DNA of 64,000 nucleotides from the NCBI RefSeq assembly GCF_000429905.1, contig NZ_AUCT01000002.1:310001-374000 (forward strand), written 5' to 3'. Source of the stretch: Desulfatibacillum aliphaticivorans DSM 15576 (GTDB taxonomy: Bacteria > Desulfobacterota > Desulfobacteria > Desulfobacterales > Desulfatibacillaceae). Positions within the stretch are counted from its first letter, which is position 1; the number at the start of each line of letters is the position of its first letter. Below, piece by piece: positions 8,298 to 16,816 of the stretch. The notes beneath the pieces were generated by a model that was not told where the DNA came from, searched no databases, and worked only from the letters and a program-made list of their open reading frames with translations. A program made the position numbers and the translations under genes.

Positions 8298-10934
8298 TTG
8301 AGAAACGTCACACTCGCCATCAACGGGAAAACCGTGCGATGCTCCTCGGAAACCTCCCTCCTGGACGCCTGCACCGCCCAGGGCGTTGACATCCCCACCT
8401 TATGCCATCATCCCCAGCTAAAGCCGTTTGGGGCGTGCAGGCTCTGCATCGTGGAGGACGCCAAAAGCGGACGGATTTTCGCCTCGTGCGTTACGCCCGT
8501 TTCCCAGGACATGGAAATCCAAACCCACTCGGAACGGGTCGTGCGGCATCGCCGGAACATCATCCGGCTGATCATGGCCGAGCATCCCGAGTCCTGCCTG
8601 GTCTGCTCCAAGGGCAATCACTGCGACCTTCGCAAGATCGCCGCCCAACTGGGCGTTGGCCAGACCGGCCTTTACCCCATGCACAACTACAAGGGCATCG
8701 AGCAGGCCAATCCTTTTATTATAAGAGACTTGACCAAATGCATCCTGTGCGGCAAGTGCATAAGGGCCGACCACGAACTTGTTTGCGCCGGCGCCATCGA
8801 CTACAACCACCGGGGTTTCGACGCCCGGCCCGCGACCCTGTTCGAACAGCCTTTGGAAAAATCCGAATGCACCTTTTGCGGAACCTGCGTTTCCCTCTGT
8901 CCCACCGGCGCCCTGACCATGAAAAACGTCCGCTACGTGGGAACTCCCCAAAAGGAGCATGAGTCCATCTGCGGCTTCTGCGCCGCGGGCTGCGCCGTCA
9001 GCCTGGGCGTTACGGACGGGCAGGTCGTGGAAGTAACGCCCTCCCCCAGAACGGACACGGTCAACGGAGTGACCTTGTGCGTGCGGGGCCACTTCGCCCA
9101 CGATTTTCTACAATCCGAACATCGCCTGACCTCGCCCATGGTCAAAAAGGACGGGGAATGGACGGAGATTTCCTGGACGGAAGCCATTGAAATTCTCAGC
9201 GAAAAGCTCCTGTCCGTCAAAAAGGAGCACGGCCCCCGAACCATCGGTTTTATGGGCTCCTCCAAATGCACCAACGAGGAAAACTACCTGTTCCAGAAAA
9301 TCGCCCGCTCCCTATTGGAAACCAACAACATCGACAGCGGCGGCCATCTTTTCGGCCTTCCCCTGGCGGCTCAATTGGACCAAAGGCTTGGAGGCCGATT
9401 CCGCGCCCGCCCCTTAAAAGGCCTGGAGCAGGCCGAGGCGATCTTTGTGATTGGCGCCAACCCGGGAAACTCCGTGCCCGTGGCCGGATACCACATCAAA
9501 AGGGCGGCGCAAAACGGAACCCCGCTCATAGTCGCAGACCCATTGCCGACGGACCTCAACCGCTTCGCCAACCTGCGCCTCCCCGTCGCTCCCGGCAGGG
9601 ATTTGGATATGGTCAACGCCATATCCGCCCTGTTGCTGGAGAAAAAGGCTTACGATGCAACCTACACCGCCGAGAACACCACGGGCTTTTCCTTTTTCAG
9701 GACCGGGCTCAGCTCCATCAGCTTTGAAAGAGCCGCCAAGACCACCGGGCTGAAGCTGGAGAAACTGGAGCAGGCCGCCGAGATGATTTCCGGCAAGAAA
9801 ATCGCCTTTGTCGTCGGCCAGGGAGTGCTCCAGCAGCCTAAAGGACAGGAAACCCTGGACGCGGTCGTCAATCTGGCTTTGATTACCGGAAGCCTGGATA
9901 AGGGCGCCTCCGGCATCTATATTTTACATCGCGAAAACAACCAATTAGGCGCGCTCGACATGGGCTGTGCGCCGGACGGCCTACCCGGCCGTTCTTCCCT
10001 CTCTGACGAAAAAGCCCGCAAAACCTGGGCAAGCGCCTGGGGATCCAAAATGTCGCCGGATCCCGGGCTCTCCCTGGTGCAAATGATTCGCGAGGCTGAC
10101 AAGGGCAACTTAAAGGCCCTGTATATCATGGGGGAAAATCCGGCGCGCAGCCTTCCTGATCCCGGCTTTGTAAAGGCTGCGTTGGAAAAGGTGGATTTCC
10201 TGGCGGTTCAGGACATCCTCATGACCGAAACCGCCCAACTGGCCGACATGATTCTCCCGGGCGCGGTCTTCGCCGAAAAGGCAGGCTCCTTCACCAACAT
10301 GGAAGGCCGCGTCCAATCCTTTAAACCCGCCCTGCCCCTGCCCGGCGCCGCCCGGCCGGATTGGGAAATCCTGGCCATGCTCGCCCAAAAGCTGGGCATG
10401 GACGCCCGGTATTCGGATGTCAGGGACATTCAAAAGGAAATCGCCCGGTTGATTCCATCCTACGGGGAGCAATACCTAACTTCCCCGGTTTCGTGGGTGA
10501 AAGACGCCTTCCAGGACGATCAACCCATGGCCTTCACCACACCCGTGTGCTGGGACGGCGAAAAGCCTCCGGCGGGCTTTGATTTTACGGCTATTGCAGG
10601 TTCAATCCGTTTGCACCTGGGTTCCGGCACGCGAACCGGCCAGTCCTCCCGGATCATTGCCTGGGACGGCCGGGCCTCCATTGAGATGTCCCCCACGGAC
10701 GCAGCGAGTTTAGGCATAGAAAACGGGGACGCCGTCAGGGTGGTATCGCAAACGGGAAGCATGCAAGGAACCGCCAAGCTGGTTTTCGGATTTCCCGAAG
10801 GCCTGTTGCGAACGCCGGCGGGCGCGGCCGGCCATTCCCTGGCGGGCTTATTGGATATTTCACAGACGCCCGGCGCGGTTTATTCCGGGTGTAAATCCTT
10901 TCCGGTGAATGTGGAGAAAAGCAATGAAACCTAA
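8298..10934 (+). CDS. NuoG/FdhA-like molybdopterin-fold subunit lacking the catalytic Sec/Cys
   Basis: 878 residues, start TTG 8298 behind GGAAAGGAG. Order: 2Fe-2S ferredoxin domain (about 1-80), NuoG-type His/Cys FeS segment (SCLVCSKGNHC, about 95-115), two ferredoxin-type 4Fe-4S motifs (CILCGKC and CTFCGTC), a fourth FeS motif (CGFCAAGC), then the molybdopterin bis-PGD fold to the end. The conserved formate dehydrogenase run TNEENYLxQKxAR is present. Where formate dehydrogenases read DHCARL followed by Sec or Cys, this protein reads DSGGHLF (residues 346-352), so the metal-ligating residue is replaced by Phe352. The sequence shows it is NuoG-like rather than a formate dehydrogenase. I infer an electron-wiring subunit for the NuoE/NuoF and MetV/MetF genes that follow. 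Its end overlaps nuoE by 11 bases. Confidence 0.85.
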   Translation: MRNVTLAINGKTVRCSSETSLLDACTAQGVDIPTLCHHPQLKPFGACRLCIVEDAKSGRIFASCVTPVSQDMEIQTHSERVVRHRRNIIRLIMAEHPESCLVCSKGNHCDLRKIAAQLGVGQTGLYPMHNYKGIEQANPFIIRDLTKCILCGKCIRADHELVCAGAIDYNHRGFDARPATLFEQPLEKSECTFCGTCVSLCPTGALTMKNVRYVGTPQKEHESICGFCAAGCAVSLGVTDGQVVEVTPSPRTDTVNGVTLCVRGHFAHDFLQSEHRLTSPMVKKDGEWTEISWTEAIEILSEKLLSVKKEHGPRTIGFMGSSKCTNEENYLFQKIARSLLETNNIDSGGHLFGLPLAAQLDQRLGGRFRARPLKGLEQAEAIFVIGANPGNSVPVAGYHIKRAAQNGTPLIVADPLPTDLNRFANLRLPVAPGRDLDMVNAISALLLEKKAYDATYTAENTTGFSFFRTGLSSISFERAAKTTGLKLEKLEQAAEMISGKKIAFVVGQGVLQQPKGQETLDAVVNLALITGSLDKGASGIYILHRENNQLGALDMGCAPDGLPGRSSLSDEKARKTWASAWGSKMSPDPGLSLVQMIREADKGNLKALYIMGENPARSLPDPGFVKAALEKVDFLAVQDILMTETAQLADMILPGAVFAEKAGSFTNMEGRVQSFKPALPLPGAARPDWEILAMLAQKLGMDARYSDVRDIQKEIARLIPSYGEQYLTSPVSWVKDAFQDDQPMAFTTPVCWDGEKPPAGFDFTAIAGSIRLHLGSGTRTGQSSRIIAWDGRASIEMSPTDAASLGIENGDAVRVVSQTGSMQGTAKLVFGFPEGLLRTPAGAAGHSLAGLLDISQTPGAVYSGCKSFPVNVEKSNET

Positions 10935-11409
10935 AGAAATCGACATGGTCAAACTGCGAGGCATCATCGGAGAATACAAAGACGTCAAATGGGGGCTCAT
11001 CCCCCTGCTCCAGGCCGTGCAGGAGGAATTCGGCTACGTGCCTCCCGAGTCCATTGAACCGATCGCCGAGGCATTGAACATCCCGCCTTCCGAAGTGCAG
11101 GGCGTGGTGACCTTTTACGCGGGATTCAGCCTCAAGCCCAAAGGTAAGTACGTCTTGAGGGTGTGCCGGGGCACGGCCTGCCACGTCAAGGGCGGCCAAA
11201 GCATTTTGTCCAGCGTAAAAAAACACCTGCATCTGGAGGAAGGGGAAACCAGCGAGGACTTTCAGTTCAGCCTGGAAACCGTGGCATGCCTGGGGGCCTG
11301 CTTTGTGGCGCCTGCCATGATGGTCAACCGGACCTATTTCGGCAAGCTGTCCCCGGACAAGGTCAATAACGTTATCGGACAATACGAAAAAACCGAGGGG
11401 GATGGGTAA
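10924..11409 (+). CDS. NuoE-like 2Fe-2S (thioredoxin-fold) subunit
   Basis: 161 residues, the usual NuoE/HydC/HylC length. It carries one 2Fe-2S cluster on a thioredoxin fold: the first pair of cysteines lies in CRGTACHVKG and the second in CLGACFVAP. ATG 10924 is chosen over an in-frame ATG at 10909 because GGAG sits eight bases before it. It overlaps the end of the NuoG-like gene, and its stop overlaps the next start (TAATG at 11407-11411), so the three are translationally coupled. Its known role is to carry one-electron equivalents in NADH-dehydrogenase modules and bifurcating hydrogenases or formate dehydrogenases. Here it belongs to the MetFV-associated module. Confidence 0.9.
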   Translation: MKPKEIDMVKLRGIIGEYKDVKWGLIPLLQAVQEEFGYVPPESIEPIAEALNIPPSEVQGVVTFYAGFSLKPKGKYVLRVCRGTACHVKGGQSILSSVKKHLHLEEGETSEDFQFSLETVACLGACFVAPAMMVNRTYFGKLSPDKVNNVIGQYEKTEGDG

Positions 11410-14400
11410 TGAATAAACTCACTTCCATCGGGCAGATGGAATGGCTCCGAAACAAGACGCAGGCCGCCCTAAGCCAGGCCCGGAACGTCATCCATGTTTG
11501 CATGACCGGATGCCGGGCGTACGGGGCCGCCGAGGTTCTCCAGTCGCTCCAGGACGAGGTCAAACGCCAGGGCATGGAAAAGGAAGTGGAGGTGCGCTCC
11601 ACCGGCTGCCACGGCTTTTGCGCTCGGGCGCCGGTCATCGCCCTGGATCCCCTGGGAGTCCAATACCAGGAAGTCGGCCCCGAGGATGCGGCGGAGATCA
11701 TCGACCTAACTATCAAGCAAAACAGGCTTATCGACCGCTTGGCGTACAAGGAGCCAAAAACCAACAAGCCCATTTATTACCGGGACCAGATACCCTTTTA
11801 CATGAAGCAGGAGCGCCGGGTTCTGGCCCTGTGCGGCAGGATCGACCCCACCAGCATCGAGCATTATATAGCGGCCGGGGGGTATCAGGCATTGGTTCGG
11901 GTTCTTTCCGGCATGGCGCCCGAACAGGTCGCCCAAGAGGTTATTGACGCCAAGCTGCGCGGCCGGGGCGGGGCCGGATTTCCCGCCGGATTGAAATGGA
12001 AATTCGCCCGCCAGTCTTCCGCCAATCCCAAGTACATCATTTGCAACGCGGACGAAGGCGATCCGGGCGCGTTCATGGATCGGGCCATTTTGGAAGGCGA
12101 TCCCCATTCGGTGATCGAAGGCATGATCATCGGCGCATACGCCATGGGCGCCCGCTACGGATTCATTTACGTGCGGGAGGAATATCCCATAGCCGTGGAG
12201 CATTTGAACTGCGCCATCGCCCAGGCCCGGGAGCTTGGCCTTTTAGGAGAATACATCCTGGGGACCGGTTTTTCCTTTGATCTTTCCCTGAAAATGGGGG
12301 CGGGCGCCTTTGTATGCGGCGAGGAAACCGCGCTCATGGCGTCCATCGAAGGAAAGCGGGGCATGCCCCGGGCCAGGCCGCCCTTCCCCGCCCAATCCGG
12401 CGTGGACGGCAAGCCGTCCAACATCAACAATGTGGAAACCTTCGCCAACGTGCCGTTGATCCTGAAAAACGGAGCGGGCTGGTACGCCCAGGTGGGCACG
12501 GAAAACAGCAAGGGCACCAAAATTTTCTCCCTGGCCGGCAAGGTAAACAACACGGGCCTCGTGGAAGTGCCCATAGGAACCAGCATCCGCGAGGTGGTGT
12601 TTGACATCGGCGGCGGCATACCCAAAGGCCGGAAATTTAAGGCCGTGCAAATGGGCGGCCCGTCAGGCGGCTGCGTTCCCGCGCAATTTTTGAACCTGTC
12701 CATCGATTACGACACCCTGCAGAAAATCGGCGCCATCATGGGCTCCGGCGGCATGGTGGTCATGGACGAGAACAACTGCATGGTGGAAATCGCCCGGTTC
12801 TTCCTGGCATTCACCCAGTCCGAGTCCTGCGGCAAATGCTCACCCTGCCGGCTGGGAACCACCCAGCTTTTGGAAATCCTCAACCGCATTACCACGGGCC
12901 GGGGCAAATTGGAGGATATCGAAACCATCAAGGAAATCGGCCGGACCATGACCGAGGCCTCCCTGTGCGGCCTGGGCCAGAACTGCGCCAAGCCCGCCAT
13001 ATCCACGCTCCAGTATTTCCTCAAGGAATACGAGGACCACATCCTGGAAAACCGGTGCGCAGGCGCGGTCTGCAAATCCATGGTGATTTCCGCCTGCCAG
13101 CACGCCTGCCCGGCGGGCATTGACGTGCCCAATTACGTGGCGGCCATCGCCCGGGGCAGGTTCCAGGACGCCGTGGACATCATCCGGGAACGCAACCCCT
13201 TCCCGGCCGTGTGCGGCCGCATTTGCATCCATCCGTGCGAGTTTAAGTGCCGCCGGGGGGAGCTGGACGAACCCGTGGCCATCCGGTTGTTAAAACGCTT
13301 CGCCACGGACTGGTATTTTGACAACATGGGCGTTGAAGCCGAGCCCTTCCCGGTCACCCGGGAGGAAAAAGTGGCGGTGGTCGGCGCCGGACCGGCCGGA
13401 CTTACCTGCGCATACTTCCTGGCGGAAATGGGGTACAAAGCCACGGTATTCGAAGCTGCGCCCAAAGGCGGCGGCATGCTGGGGATCACCGTGCCCGAAT
13501 TCCGCCTGCCCAGGCATGTCATTGAGCAGGAAATCCAATACATCCGGAACAAGGGCGTTGAAATTCAATACAACTCGCCCATCGACGCCAACCATACGGT
13601 CAACGATCTCATGGCCTCGGGCTTTAAGGCCGTGTTCATCGCGGCGGGCGCCCAGGCCAGCAAAACCATCGGCATCCCCGGCGAGGAAGATGGCCTGGAC
13701 GGCTTGTTCTACGGACTGCAGTTCCTGACCCAGGTCAAAGGGGAAAACCCTGTGTCCTTGTCAGGCAGGGCGGTGGTGATCGGCGGCGGCAACGTGGCCA
13801 TTGACGTGGCCCGCACCGCGCTCAGGGTGGGAGCCTCCGACGTGCAGGTGTTCTGCCTGGAATCCTTTGACCAGATGCCCGCCTGGGACAAAGAGGTGGA
13901 CGAGGCCATGGAGGAAGGGATTGTGATCAATCCCAGCTGGAGCCCGCGCCTGATAGTCAGCGAAGCCGGAAAGGTGCAGGGCGTGGAATTCTCCCGGTGC
14001 GATTCGGTTTTTGACGATGACGGAAAGTTCAACCCCACCTGCGACGACTCCACAATTCGCATGGTGGAGGCGGAGAACGTCATCATCTCCATCGGCCAGG
14101 CGGCGGACATGTCCTTCCTTTCCCAGGACGAGCAGTTGGAGCGGGCCTTGTGGGGAACCCTGGCCGTGGACGAAAACAGGCTGGCCACCAACATCCCCGG
14201 CATCTTTGCCGGCGGAGACTTTACCACCGGCCCCACCTTTGTCATCCGGGCCATTTCCTCCGGCCGCAGGGCCGCCATAGCCATAGACAAGTACCTTTCC
14301 GGCGACGAGGGCCGGGTTCATACTCCGGACCGGAAGACCAGGTTGATACAGGACGCAGGCCTTGCCCTGGAGGACGAAGAAGGCGGCAAGGAGGCGCCCC

Positions 14401-14543
14401 GCGTCAAAGTCGCCTTGGAGGATACGCAGGAAAGGGCGCATGATTTCAGGGAAATCGAAAAGGGATTCACCCGAGAGCAAGCGTTGCGGGAAGCCGTTCG
14501 CTGCCTTAGGTGCGACCTTGAAAGAGAGGAGGAAGCCTCATGA
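11409..14543 (+). CDS. NuoF-GltD fusion: NADH/FMN subunit with a C-terminal FAD/NAD(P)H module
   Basis: 1044 residues. An N-terminal thioredoxin-like 2Fe-2S domain (about 15-105, cysteines in CMTGC and TGCHGFC) is followed by the NuoF core (about 130-550) with the FMN/NADH segment GRGGAGFPAGLKW, CNADEGDPGAFMDR, an SLBB-like region and the 4Fe-4S motif SCGKCSPCRLGT (about 472). From about residue 563 comes a GltD-like domain: Cys-rich CPAGIDVPNYV and CGRICIHPCEFKC, an FAD dinucleotide fold GAGPAGLTCAY (about 655) and a second nucleotide fold GGGNVAIDVARTAL (about 789). The protein should therefore hold FMN, FAD and several FeS centres, with two potential pyridine-nucleotide sites. That suits electron splitting or merging between NADH, ferredoxin or NADPH and the MetFV flavin. 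This coupling is inference; the domains are seen. Confidence 0.88.
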   Translation: MNKLTSIGQMEWLRNKTQAALSQARNVIHVCMTGCRAYGAAEVLQSLQDEVKRQGMEKEVEVRSTGCHGFCARAPVIALDPLGVQYQEVGPEDAAEIIDLTIKQNRLIDRLAYKEPKTNKPIYYRDQIPFYMKQERRVLALCGRIDPTSIEHYIAAGGYQALVRVLSGMAPEQVAQEVIDAKLRGRGGAGFPAGLKWKFARQSSANPKYIICNADEGDPGAFMDRAILEGDPHSVIEGMIIGAYAMGARYGFIYVREEYPIAVEHLNCAIAQARELGLLGEYILGTGFSFDLSLKMGAGAFVCGEETALMASIEGKRGMPRARPPFPAQSGVDGKPSNINNVETFANVPLILKNGAGWYAQVGTENSKGTKIFSLAGKVNNTGLVEVPIGTSIREVVFDIGGGIPKGRKFKAVQMGGPSGGCVPAQFLNLSIDYDTLQKIGAIMGSGGMVVMDENNCMVEIARFFLAFTQSESCGKCSPCRLGTTQLLEILNRITTGRGKLEDIETIKEIGRTMTEASLCGLGQNCAKPAISTLQYFLKEYEDHILENRCAGAVCKSMVISACQHACPAGIDVPNYVAAIARGRFQDAVDIIRERNPFPAVCGRICIHPCEFKCRRGELDEPVAIRLLKRFATDWYFDNMGVEAEPFPVTREEKVAVVGAGPAGLTCAYFLAEMGYKATVFEAAPKGGGMLGITVPEFRLPRHVIEQEIQYIRNKGVEIQYNSPIDANHTVNDLMASGFKAVFIAAGAQASKTIGIPGEEDGLDGLFYGLQFLTQVKGENPVSLSGRAVVIGGGNVAIDVARTALRVGASDVQVFCLESFDQMPAWDKEVDEAMEEGIVINPSWSPRLIVSEAGKVQGVEFSRCDSVFDDDGKFNPTCDDSTIRMVEAENVIISIGQAADMSFLSQDEQLERALWGTLAVDENRLATNIPGIFAGGDFTTGPTFVIRAISSGRRAAIAIDKYLSGDEGRVHTPDRKTRLIQDAGLALEDEEGGKEAPRVKVALEDTQERAHDFREIEKGFTREQALREAVRCLRCDLEREEEAS

Positions 14544-15190
14544 TCCGTTCCATTACGCGAAAAAAACCCGACGAGGAACTGGACAGGCTGCTTGAAAACC
14601 AGGACAGGGTGTTCATTTTCGGCTGCGGAACCTGCACCACCCTCACCAACACAGGCGGCGCGGAGCAGGTGCAGGCCATGCAGGAGTATCTGGCTTCCAA
14701 AGGCAAACTGGTGACCGGATCCACGGTCCTGCCCGTGGCCTGCGATAACCTGACCCACGAGGGCCTCCGGGCGTTTTCCGGCCAGATTAACCAGGCCAGC
14801 GCCCTGGTTATCATGTCTTGCGCTTTCGGCGTCCAGAACATCGCCAGCCAGTTGCAAAAAATGGTGATCCCGGCCCTGGACACTCTGTTCATCGGCAAGG
14901 AAACGGGCGTGGGCCAGTTCAACGAAGTGTGCACCCAGTGCGGAACCTGCGTGCTGGGGGAAACCGGCGGCATCTGCCCGGTTACGGCCTGCCACAAAGG
15001 GCTGATCAACGGCCCGTGCGGCGGCACCAACAACGGCAAATGCGAAATCGATAAAAACAAGGATTGCGCCTGGACATTGATCTACAATCGCCTGGCCGAG
15101 ATCGGGCAGTTGGACCTGATGAAACGGTTCCAGCCCCCCCGGAATCACCAGGGCGAACCGTCTCCGGGCAAGATTCTGCTGGAAGGATAA
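14540..15190 (+). CDS. metV: MetV, zinc/FeS partner of methylenetetrahydrofolate reductase
   Basis: 216 residues of the MetV family (methylene-THF reductase C-terminal domain), the obligate small partner of MetF in acetogens and other Wood-Ljungdahl organisms. Cysteines visible include FGCGTC, VACDN, MSCAFG and a C-terminal cluster CTQCGTC, GICPVTAC, GPCGGTNNGKC, DC. These fit a FeS/zinc protein that delivers electrons to the MetF flavin. Its ATG overlaps the stop of the NuoF-GltD gene (ATGA, 14540-14543), and metF follows after 49 bases. It marks this operon as dealing with methyl-H4folate. The direction (methyl oxidation in a sulfate reducer or reduction in an acetogen) cannot be read from sequence. 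Confidence 0.88.
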   Translation: MIRSITRKKPDEELDRLLENQDRVFIFGCGTCTTLTNTGGAEQVQAMQEYLASKGKLVTGSTVLPVACDNLTHEGLRAFSGQINQASALVIMSCAFGVQNIASQLQKMVIPALDTLFIGKETGVGQFNEVCTQCGTCVLGETGGICPVTACHKGLINGPCGGTNNGKCEIDKNKDCAWTLIYNRLAEIGQLDLMKRFQPPRNHQGEPSPGKILLEG

Positions 15191-15239
15191 GGCAGGCAGT
15201 CCTTTGATTTTTCAAACCTGATGAAAAAGGAGTCCGCTC

Positions 15240-16127
15240 ATGGCGTCCAAATTCAAACAGGCATTGGACCAGGGTAAATTTGTGGTCACCAGCGAGGTTG
15301 CACCGCCCAAAGGCGTGAACCTTGAAAAAATGGCCCACCATATTGAATTGCTCAAGGACAAGGTGGACGCCATGAACGTGACGGATCATCAGAGTTCGGT
15401 CATGCGCTTTCCCTCCCTGGGCGCGGCATTGATGGTCAAGGAAATGGGCGGAGAGCCCATTTTGCAAATGACCTGCCGGGACCGGAACCGTCTGGCGCTT
15501 CAGGCGGACCTTTTGTTCGCCCATCAGCGGGGCATCAATAACGTGCTGTGCCTGACAGGAGACTCCGTGGTTTTGGGCGATCACAAAACCGCCAAAGGCG
15601 TGTTCGACCTGGATTCCAGCCAGTTGGTCGCGGCGGTGCGTAAGCTGGAAAAAGGCAAGGACATGGCCGGGAACGAACTGGACGGCGCCGTATCCTTTTG
15701 CGCAGGCGCCATTGTCACGCCCGAGGCCAACCCCATCCAGCCCCAATTGATCAAGTTCGAGAAAAAGATCGAAGCCGGGGCGGAGTTCATCCAGACCCAG
15801 GCGGTCTACGACCTGGAAAACTTCAAGAACTTCATGGAGTACGCCCGCCAGTTCCCGGTGAAGGTGCTGGCAGGAATCATCCTCCTCACCTCCGCGCCCA
15901 TGGCCCGGTTCATGAACAAAAACGTGGCCGGGGTGACCGTACCCCAGGAGTTCATCGACGAAATGGCCTCGGCCCCCAAGGGCGGCGCCATTAAAAAAGG
16001 CATTGAGATAGCCGGCCGCCAGATCAAACAAATCGTGGAGGAAAACATCTGCGACGGCGTGCACATCATGGCCATCGGCAAGGAGGAGCTTGTGCCGGAC
16101 ATCATGGCCGCCGGAGGCTTGCTCTAA
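15240..16127 (+). CDS. metF: 5,10-methylenetetrahydrofolate reductase
   Basis: 295 residues, a full-length bacterial MetF. It contains TSEVAPPKG with the catalytic-type Glu19, TCRDRNR, the LTGD flavin-site motif and TQAVYD, all usual for the family. AAGGAG precedes ATG 15240. It is the last gene of the run beginning at 7326 and is followed by a strong terminator (16156-16187). With MetV and the NuoEFG/GltD subunits upstream, it is the likely catalytic subunit of a composite methylene-H4folate reductase/methyl-H4folate dehydrogenase. Like other MetFV-type enzymes it probably does not take NADH directly but receives electrons through MetV. Confidence 0.88.
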   Translation: MASKFKQALDQGKFVVTSEVAPPKGVNLEKMAHHIELLKDKVDAMNVTDHQSSVMRFPSLGAALMVKEMGGEPILQMTCRDRNRLALQADLLFAHQRGINNVLCLTGDSVVLGDHKTAKGVFDLDSSQLVAAVRKLEKGKDMAGNELDGAVSFCAGAIVTPEANPIQPQLIKFEKKIEAGAEFIQTQAVYDLENFKNFMEYARQFPVKVLAGIILLTSAPMARFMNKNVAGVTVPQEFIDEMASAPKGGAIKKGIEIAGRQIKQIVEENICDGVHIMAIGKEELVPDIMAAGGLL

Positions 16128-16155
16128 GATTCCATAACAACGATTCAAAGACTCG

Positions 16156-16187
16156 CGCCGCAACAGGGATTTGTCCCTGATGCGGCG
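16156..16187 (+). terminator. Terminator of the metF operon
   Basis: CGCCGCA (16156-16162) pairs with TGCGGCG (16181-16187), and the inner arms CAGGGA and TCCCTG extend the stem around a TTTG loop. The T-tract after it is weak (TCTTGCTTT). It lies 29 bases after the metF stop. Confidence 0.6.
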
Positions 16188-16310
16188 TCTTGCTTTGCAG
16201 ACCTCTCCATGATACATTTTGGCCGGAACGCAGAGGGGCGAGGCGTTCCGGCAATCCAAACCGCGGGGGCGGCTGATCCAAAGCAACGCAGTGCAAAAGG
16301 AGCGGGTTCT

Positions 16311-16715
16311 ATGCGAGGAGCAGGAGGAACGAGCGGAGGGACGGGCAGATTTGTCCTTGGGCTGATCATGATTGTGGCCGGAGGATATTTGTTCCTGGAT
16401 AACATTACGGTGCGCAGCGGGTTCGGCCTGGGATACGGACTTTATACATTCGGGCTGGGATCATGGAATATGCGCCTGACCAGCGGCATGGTCCTCATCC
16501 CCTTTATCTTTGGAATAGGCTACATTTTTTACAATTCGAAAAGCCTGATCGGCTGGGTTCTGGCCGGAGCGTCCCTGGTCATGCTGACAGTGGGCGTCAT
16601 AACCAGCATCCACCTGACCATGAAGCACATGAGCGCCTTTGACATTTTAACGATCCTGGTGCTTTTATTCGGCGGCATTGGCATGTTTTTGAGCTCCCTG
16701 CGGGAGGCGAAATAG
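16311..16715 (+). CDS. Small integral membrane protein
   Basis: 134 residues with four predicted membrane segments (about 14-34, 57-75, 80-103, 109-128) after a Gly-rich N-terminus. ATG 16311 is preferred to an upstream ATG (16209) because AAAGGAGC sits about ten bases before it and the extra N-terminus would overlap the region after the metF terminator. No functional motif was recognised. It appears monocistronic, between the metF terminator and the convergent cytochrome operon. Confidence 0.6.
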   Translation: MRGAGGTSGGTGRFVLGLIMIVAGGYLFLDNITVRSGFGLGYGLYTFGLGSWNMRLTSGMVLIPFIFGIGYIFYNSKSLIGWVLAGASLVMLTVGVITSIHLTMKHMSAFDILTILVLLFGGIGMFLSSLREAK

Positions 16716-16746
16716 CCGCTGCGCTTTCCCAAAGAAATCATAACGC

Positions 16747-16779
16747 AAAAAAGGGGCCTGTTTCCAAGCCCCTTTTTTT
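16747..16779. terminator. Bidirectional terminator between convergent genes
   Basis: AAAAAAGGGGC (16747-16757) pairs perfectly with GCCCCTTTTTT (16768-16778). A-tract on one side and T-tract on the other let it serve both the small membrane protein (plus) and the octahaem cytochrome (minus). Confidence 0.85.
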
Positions 16780-16816
16780 ATTTCATACGTTTTGGCTGAT
16801 GCAATTTGCGTCCGGT

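Noticed and set aside
8298..10934. Calling this gene an active formate dehydrogenase
   Set aside because: The Sec/Cys ligand position is Phe352 and the DHCARL motif is lost, although the overall fold is similar.
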